A stretch of DNA of 11,329 nt from Bacteroidota bacterium (GTDB taxonomy: Bacteria; Bacteroidota; Bacteroidia; Chitinophagales; Chitinophagaceae), in the NCBI GenBank assembly GCA_023423015.1, contig JAFAGE010000238.1:1-11329 (forward strand), in the 5' to 3' direction. Below, one piece after another: positions 7,903-11,329 of this stretch. The notes beneath the pieces were generated by a model. That model saw only the letters and a program-made list of their open reading frames with translations, was not told the origin of the DNA and did no database searches. The position numbers and the translations under genes are program-made. Each line of letters opens with the position of its first letter. Positions within the stretch are counted from its first letter, which is position 1.

Positions 7903-8913
7903 TTAGTTCAACAAACCGTTTTGCGAAAGGTATTCAGCAATCTGAACTGCATTTGTTGCTGCTCCCTTCCTGAGATTGTCGCTCACTATCCACATATTTA
8001 AAGTGTTGGGCTGAGTATCGTCGCGACGTAAACGGCCAACAAATACTTCATCTTTATCGTGGGCATCCATTGGCATCGGATATTGCTGTGTTGCCGGATC
8101 ATCAACCAACACAACCCCTGGGGCTTCAGATAGAATTTTACGAACATCCGTGAGGTCGAAATCATTTTCAAACTCAACATTCACACTCTCACTATGACCT
8201 CCCATTACAGGAATACGAACTGTGGTTGATGTAACGCGAATAGATTCATCGCGCATGATCTTTACAGTTTCCTTCACCATTTTCATTTCTTCTTTGGTGT
8301 ACCCATTGTCGAGGAAAACGTCGATCTGTGGAATCACATTCAAATCAATCGGGTATTTATATGCCATCGGGTATTCACCATTTGAACCTTTCAGCGCTTT
8401 GCTGCGTTCGCCCATTAACTGGTCTACCGCTTTTTTACCGGTTCCGGTAACGCTCTGGTATGTAGACACCACAATCCTCCTGATTTTATAACGCTTGTGC
8501 AGAGGGTTGAGGGCAACAACCATTTGAATGGTGGAACAGTTGGGATTTGCAATAATCTTGTCTTCTTTGGTAAGACTGTCGGCATTGATCTCAGGTACAA
8601 CGAGCTTTTTCGCCGGATCCATTCTCCACGCAGAAGAGTTGTCAATTACAGTGATGCCGGCTTCAGCAAATTTTGGAGCCCATTCCAATGAGGTGCTTCC
8701 GCCTGCTGAAAAGATTGCCACTGCAGGTTTTGCAGCAATGGCATCCTGCATGCTTACCACCTTGTAAGCCTTTCCCTTAAATTCAACTTCCTTGCCTACC
8801 GACTTTTCAGAAGCAACGGGGATAAGCTCCGTTACCGGAAATTTTCTTTCAGATAAAACCTGTAACATTTTGGTGCCTACAAGTCCGGTGGCGCCAACAA
8901 CTGCAACTTTCAT
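7903..8913 (-). CDS. asd: Aspartate-semialdehyde dehydrogenase
   Basis: A complete 336-residue enzyme that reduces aspartyl phosphate to aspartate semialdehyde with NADPH, the branch point to lysine (and diaminopimelate for peptidoglycan), threonine, methionine and isoleucine. The N-terminal VAVVGATGLVG is the nucleotide-binding loop. NPNCST places the catalytic cysteine at Cys126. RIPVMGGHSE supplies the substrate-binding Arg233 and the acid-base His240. Length and motifs are normal. The ATG at 8913 is supported by a strong Shine-Dalgarno just upstream. Control is probably by transcription attenuation in the roughly 160-nt leader (see the leader peptide and terminator). It ends exactly where the convergent HNH gene ends, with no base between the two stop codons. 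Confidence 0.98.
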   Translation of the reverse strand: MKVAVVGATGLVGTKMLQVLSERKFPVTELIPVASEKSVGKEVEFKGKAYKVVSMQDAIAAKPAVAIFSAGGSTSLEWAPKFAEAGITVIDNSSAWRMDPAKKLVVPEINADSLTKEDKIIANPNCSTIQMVVALNPLHKRYKIRRIVVSTYQSVTGTGKKAVDQLMGERSKALKGSNGEYPMAYKYPIDLNVIPQIDVFLDNGYTKEEMKMVKETVKIMRDESIRVTSTTVRIPVMGGHSESVNVEFENDFDLTDVRKILSEAPGVVLVDDPATQQYPMPMDAHDKDEVFVGRLRRDDTQPNTLNMWIVSDNLRKGAATNAVQIAEYLSQNGLLN

Positions 8914-8916
8914 GGA

Positions 8917-8924
8917 TCCTCCTT
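8917..8924 (-). promoter_or_regulatory. Strong Shine-Dalgarno of asd
   Basis: The minus strand reads AAGGAGGA, with GGAGG ending 4 bases before the asd ATG. This nearly perfect anti-16S match stands out, since the other genes here have no clear Shine-Dalgarno, and it confirms the start. A small hairpin, CCTCT-N6-AGAGG (8928-8943), sits directly upstream. Its CCTC could alternatively pair with GAGG of this site. Confidence 0.75.
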
Positions 8925-8955
8925 TGTCCTCTTTTCTGAGAGGTTTTTTATGGTT

Positions 8956-8988
8956 AATAATAAAAAAGCCTTCCGGTAAGGGAAGGCT
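8956..8988 (-). terminator. Intrinsic terminator in the asd leader (attenuator)
   Basis: On the minus strand AGCCTTCC (8988-8981), a 6-nt loop and GGAAGGCT (8974-8967) form a perfect 8-bp GC-rich stem followed by six Ts and TTATT. It is a textbook intrinsic terminator that faces, and lies 43 bp before, the asd start codon. It therefore interrupts the asd transcript instead of ending an upstream gene: the next gene to the right (from 9190) runs the other way. The same GGAAGGC occurs upstream at 9027-9021 and can take over the 5' arm, giving an antiterminator. Confidence 0.85.
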
Positions 8989-9027
8989 GCATATTTTCTA
9001 GAACACAAAAAATACTAGTTGCCTTCC
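8981..9027 (-). promoter_or_regulatory. Predicted antiterminator hairpin of the asd leader
   Basis: GGAAGGC (9027-9021), inside leader codons 16-18, is perfectly complementary to GCCTTCC (8987-8981), the 5' arm of the terminator. Between them GTATTTTTTG (9015-9006) pairs with TAGAAAATAT (9000-8991), including three G-U wobbles, across a 5-nt loop. Together they make a 7-bp lower stem, a small internal loop (AACTA opposite GCA) and a 10-bp upper stem. This fold and the terminator are mutually exclusive. I read it by hand; no folding energies were computed. Confidence 0.65.
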
Positions 9028-9074
9028 GGTTGGAAATGCTTCTTAGTACGCTTTGTATTTTTATTGATTTTCAT
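9015..9074 (-). CDS. asd leader peptide (19 aa), Lys/Thr/Asn-rich attenuator peptide
   Basis: A short frame, MKINKNTKRTKKHFQPEGN then TAG, lies between a consensus promoter and a terminator upstream of asd. Five Lys, two Thr, three Asn, one Ile and the Met belong to the aspartate family, the products of the pathway in which asd acts. The last Lys codon (codon 12) lies 11 bases before the antiterminator arm at 9027-9021, and the stop codon lies just past that arm. A ribosome stalled on codons 2-12 would thus leave the arm free, and one at the stop codon would cover it. The ATG is 7 bases after the -7 element, so the peptide would be read from a nearly leaderless mRNA. No homologue is known to me; assignment rests on position, composition and geometry. 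Confidence 0.7.
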   Translation of the reverse strand: MKINKNTKRTKKHFQPEGN

Positions 9075-9081
9075 CAGGCGC

Positions 9082-9112
9082 CAAAATTAGTCGACAAAAT
9101 GAATTAAACCAA
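9082..9112 (-). promoter_or_regulatory. Promoter of the asd leader-asd transcript
   Basis: On the minus strand TTG (9112-9110), 20 bases, then TAATTTTG (9089-9082) match the Bacteroidota sigma factor consensus TTTG / TAnnTTTG with normal spacing. Transcription should begin near 9075-9078, next to the ATG of the leader peptide. It is the best promoter match I found in the window. Confidence 0.7.
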
Positions 9113-9189
9113 AAAATAATGTTTTTTTCTCCTGCATGCAAAAGGATTTAACGTTGTAAACCCCTGTTGCAGTGTCTCAAATTAGCAGC

Positions 9190-10101
9190 ATGCTAAAGCT
9201 GCAACTACTTATAGTAACATGTTTCCTTTCCAGCTGGCTCTATGGCCAGGCAACGTGCGGCTTGAAGATTAACGAGGTTATGTTTAATCCGCCAACAGCC
9301 GGGTTTGATTTTGTGGAGCTGGTTAATCACACAAACGAAGAGCTGAACCTCAGTCACTACCTGATAGCTAATCGCGATGCCCGCGGTAAAATATCGTCCG
9401 TAAAAAGAATCAGCCGTGAAACGTTAATATTGCCTGCGGGCAACTACCTGGTGCTGACCGCAGATTCAGCCTGGCTGCGCAGTTATTATTATATACCCGA
9501 CACCGCGATAGTATGTGAACTTTCTTCATTGCCATCTTACAACGACAAAGAAGGGACGGTAGTCGTGCTCCACGATTACGACAGTACTATTTGTGATGAA
9601 CTGTTTTACCAGGATAAGTGGCATTTCAGCCTGATTGACGATCCCACGGGAGTTTCTTTGGAACGCGTAAGCCTGGAAGACGCTACCCAGAACCATTACA
9701 ACTGGGCCTCCGCTTCTTCATCGTCGGGGTACGGCACTCCCGGTCGCAGAAACTCTCAGCACAGGAGTTCGGAAATTGAAAGTGATATCCTCACAGTTCA
9801 ACCGAAGGTTTTCTCACCCGACAATGACGGCCTGGATGATTTTGTACAACTAACTATTAAGCTTGCGGCTCCCGGCTTTGTAGCTAATGCGGCAATTTTT
9901 GACGTGGTGGGTCGAAGGGCAAAATACCTCCTGAAAAATGTACCATTGGGAACCACAAATCTATTCCGGTGGGATGGTCAGGATGATAAAAATAAGGCTC
10001 TTCCTCCGGGACCGTACATATTGATGACCGACATCTTTAACCTTGAGGGTCACACGAAAAAATTTAAAAATGTTGTGATAATCGGTAAACGTAACCAATA
10101 A
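9190..10101 (+). CDS. Secreted lamin-tail-domain protein with FlgD/CHU_C-like C-terminal domain
   Basis: A 303-residue exported protein of unknown role. I chose the ATG at 9190 because it gives a compact signal peptide (MLKLQLLIVTCFLSSWLYGQ, cleaved near Gln20-Ala21); a GTG at 9172 would add six polar residues. Residues about 24-190 form a lamin tail domain: LKINEVMFNP, FVELVNHTNEELNLSHY, LPAGNYLVLT, and the typical end YGTPGRRNS. Residues about 204-300 (VFSPDNDGLDDF, IFDVVGRRAKY, WDGQDDKNKALPPGPY) resemble the FlgD Ig-like or gliding-motility-associated C-terminal domains of Bacteroidota. Such C-terminal domains often belong to type IX secretion cargo, so surface export is possible but not shown. 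Upstream, TAACGTTG at 9149-9156 is a weak -7 candidate. The gene is divergent from the asd leader and 35 bp ahead of the next gene. Confidence 0.85.
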   Translation: MLKLQLLIVTCFLSSWLYGQATCGLKINEVMFNPPTAGFDFVELVNHTNEELNLSHYLIANRDARGKISSVKRISRETLILPAGNYLVLTADSAWLRSYYYIPDTAIVCELSSLPSYNDKEGTVVVLHDYDSTICDELFYQDKWHFSLIDDPTGVSLERVSLEDATQNHYNWASASSSSGYGTPGRRNSQHRSSEIESDILTVQPKVFSPDNDGLDDFVQLTIKLAAPGFVANAAIFDVVGRRAKYLLKNVPLGTTNLFRWDGQDDKNKALPPGPYILMTDIFNLEGHTKKFKNVVIIGKRNQ

Positions 10102-10136
10102 AAATTGCATTTATTTTGCGCCAAACTCTACAAAAA

Positions 10137-10502
10137 ATGAAAAAACTCCTGGCCTTAGTAATTGTAATTTGTGCCTTCGCTTCTGTTTCGTTTGCCCAGC
10201 AACAGTTCACCCAGATCACCACGATTGAATCTGTTGTCGGTGGTGGTATCGGCCGTTCAAAAATGATTATCTCTCACCCTGACGGAGCCCAGGAAGAGCG
10301 TGATCTCGAAAACCTGTTCAGCCTCGCAGGTATCAATTTCAAAAACATCAAAAGCAATGAAAACCAGATAATGAACACATTGAAGAGCTTCACCTCAAAA
10401 GGATGGAAACTCGTTTCAACCACACCTCTCACACTTAGCCCCGGCAACAACGGCGCAGGAATATTCATGACGAGGTATTTGCTTACGAAAGATGGGGAAT
10501 GA
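10137..10502 (+). CDS. Small secreted DUF4177-like protein
   Basis: A 121-residue protein with a clear signal peptide (MKKLLALVIVICAFASVSFA, cleaved before QQQF). The ATG at 10137 is preferred over a TTG at 10116, which would only add residues before the signal peptide. The mature part has a helix-like stretch (NENQIMNTLKSFTSKGWKLV) followed by a beta-rich end (TGIF-like GAGIFMTRYLLTK). The order of helix, GW-K-LVS and terminal aromatic strand recalls DUF4177, a small domain of unknown function; this is a weak pattern match only. It follows the lamin-tail gene by 35 bp and may share its transcript. A periplasmic location is likely, and no function can be assigned. Confidence 0.8.
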   Translation: MKKLLALVIVICAFASVSFAQQQFTQITTIESVVGGGIGRSKMIISHPDGAQEERDLENLFSLAGINFKNIKSNENQIMNTLKSFTSKGWKLVSTTPLTLSPGNNGAGIFMTRYLLTKDGE

Positions 10503-10506
10503 TTGG

Positions 10507-10618
10507 AAAGGTGAGCGGTCAAAAGAGAAATGTGAGAGATAAGAAACTTTTCACCTTTCACCGCTCACTTCTCACCGCTCACCTTTCACTTCTCACCTCT
10601 CACGTCTGCCATCTCACG
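10507..10618. repeat. Inverted arrays of a 7-bp repeat (consensus TCTCACC)
   Basis: From 10549 to 10618 ten 7-bp units follow without a gap, with CAC at 10552 and every 7 bases to 10601, a degraded unit at 10605-10611, and CAC again at 10615. Units include TTTCACC, GCTCACT, TCTCACC and TCTCACG. From 10511 to 10545 the reverse complement appears with the same 7-bp period (GTGAGCG, two degraded units, GTGAGAG). The halves can pair: AAAGGTGAGCGGT (10507-10519) is perfectly complementary to 10574-10586, and GTGAGAG (10532-10538) to 10597-10603. The element fills the gap between two convergent genes and could act as a bidirectional terminator, though there is no strong T tract at the right place. 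Confidence 0.8.
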
Positions 10619-10623
10619 TTTCC

Positions 10624-11226
10624 TCACTTCCACCTAAGCGTATTAATCAACCTCTTCATATCCACTTCAAGAAAGTCGTTTACTATTCCAAGTGAATCGG
10701 CGTTAGGGGTAGCGTCGAAGTAGAGGGCGCCACGGAGAAAATGGCGGGTAGAGTCCGTTAGGAAAAATTGTTTTGCAGTTGCTGCATTACCACCCACCCG
10801 GAAGAAGATGCCTGTTACGCCATTGGGCGTTTGCATCAGCGAATCTTTGATGGCGGTAGCACGGGTGCTGTGTTTGTAAGTAAGTTTGAAAGCATCGTCG
10901 ACCAATTTATCAAAATCATTGCGCCGGACATCTTTATAGCTGATATAGATCTTACCATTTAAAGATGGGAAATCGATATTTACCCAGTAAGGATTTTCGG
11001 GTTCGTCTTCGAAGAAAGTAGTATCCTGGGTTACCGTAGCATATACCGGGTACTCAAACGTGTAAGGAAAACCTTCTCTTTCAAATGTCTGATATGCCCG
11101 CTCGGGGAAGTCTATCCTGAAATATCCCTTTTGCCGGATGGTATAGTCGCTATTACATGCTATAGCCATGAGGCACAACAAAAACACAGCACTCTTTAAT
11201 AAAAATATTTTTCCGAACCTGTTCAT
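10624..11226 (-). CDS. gldD: Gliding motility lipoprotein GldD
   Basis: A 200-residue lipoprotein recognised as GldD. The N-terminal hydrophobic signal ends in AIAC, giving Cys24 as the lipidated residue. Family hallmarks follow in order: KGYFRIDFPE at 33-42, PYTFEYPVYA, WVNIDFPSLNGKIYISYK, the QFFLTDSTRHFLRGALYF block and the C-terminal LEVDMKRLINTLRWK. GldD is essential for gliding in Flavobacterium johnsoniae; its biochemical role is unclear. Here it follows gldE by 7 bp, the usual order. Gliding itself is not implied, since these genes also persist in non-gliding Bacteroidota. The stop codon lies five bases from the heptamer repeat array. Confidence 0.95.
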   Translation of the reverse strand: MNRFGKIFLLKSAVFLLCLMAIACNSDYTIRQKGYFRIDFPERAYQTFEREGFPYTFEYPVYATVTQDTTFFEDEPENPYWVNIDFPSLNGKIYISYKDVRRNDFDKLVDDAFKLTYKHSTRATAIKDSLMQTPNGVTGIFFRVGGNAATAKQFFLTDSTRHFLRGALYFDATPNADSLGIVNDFLEVDMKRLINTLRWK

Positions 11227-11233
11227 AGGAAGA

Positions 11234-11329
11234 TTATCGGTGAATAGTCACTTTTACCTTTTTGATCCTGTTTCGTTCAACTTCCAGCACGTTGAATTCA
11301 AAATCGCCTGCTTTCACGATATCACCCGG
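11234..11329 (-). CDS. gldE: C-terminal end of GldE (CBS/CorC-type membrane protein; 5' part outside window)
   Basis: The minus strand is open from the right edge to a TAA at 11236-11234 and encodes 31 residues beginning PGDIVKAGDFEFNVLEVE and ending in RIKKVKVTIHR. This is the end of a CorC_HlyC transporter-associated domain (pattern: G-D, F-x-V-x-E, RI-x-x-V-x-V). That pattern closes hemolysin-like CBS-domain proteins including GldE. With gldD 7 bp downstream, gldE is the likely identity; the short fragment alone would support only the domain. Confidence 0.8.
   Translation of the reverse strand, partial: PGDIVKAGDFEFNVLEVERNRIKKVKVTIHR

Noticed and set aside
8914..9075. Lysine riboswitch or T-box as the asd leader
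   Set aside because: The leader is about 160 nt with a coding frame in its first half; I see no T-box sequence and no multi-helix lysine aptamer. The competing arms explain the terminator without an aptamer.
10499..10723. Plus-strand frame across the heptamer array (74 codons)
   Set aside because: It is made mostly of repeat-derived Ser/His/Leu codons and runs into antisense gldD; it is not a credible gene.

Overview
The window comes from the chromosome of a Bacteroidota bacterium, probably of the Chitinophagaceae or a close relative (inference). The evidence is a SusC/SusD outer-membrane uptake pair, a gldE-gldD gliding-motility pair, TAnnTTTG-type promoter elements, weak ribosome-binding sites at most genes, and secreted proteins with Bacteroidota-style signal peptides. 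No rRNA, tRNA, CRISPR array or insertion sequence was seen.

Layout, left to right. (1) Positions 1-5106, minus strand: a glycan or nutrient uptake locus, read from right to left. A NrtR/AraR-type Nudix-winged-helix regulator (4381-5106) is followed by a SusC-type TonB-dependent transporter (1240-4200) and its SusD-type lipoprotein, which runs off the left edge. A perfect 8-bp inverted repeat (4250-4270) between the regulator and susC is a good operator candidate. (2) 5202-7301, plus strand: a complete NAD-dependent DNA ligase gene, ligA, divergent from the regulator. (3) 7345-7902, plus strand: a free-standing NUMOD4/HNH/HTH protein of the homing-endonuclease type, with no visible intron or intein. 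Its stop codon directly abuts the stop codon of the convergent asd gene. (4) 7903-9112, minus strand: asd (aspartate-semialdehyde dehydrogenase), preceded by what reads as a complete transcription attenuator. It has a consensus promoter, a 19-codon leader peptide rich in Lys/Thr/Asn/Ile codons, a composite antiterminator, an intrinsic terminator and a strong Shine-Dalgarno. (5) 9190-10502, plus strand: two secreted proteins, one with a lamin-tail domain and a FlgD/CHU_C-like C-terminal domain, the other a small DUF4177-like protein. (6) 10507-10618: arrays of a 7-bp repeat in inverted orientation between convergent genes. (7) 10624-11329, minus strand: gldD and the tail of gldE.

The most interesting signal is the asd leader. 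One sequence, GGAAGGC, occurs inside the last codons of the leader ORF and again as the 3' arm of the terminator, so both copies compete for one GCCTTCC segment. The geometry fits a three-segment attenuator: a ribosome reaching the leader stop codon permits termination, and one stalled on Lys/Thr codons permits read-through. This is a sequence-based prediction and has not been tested.
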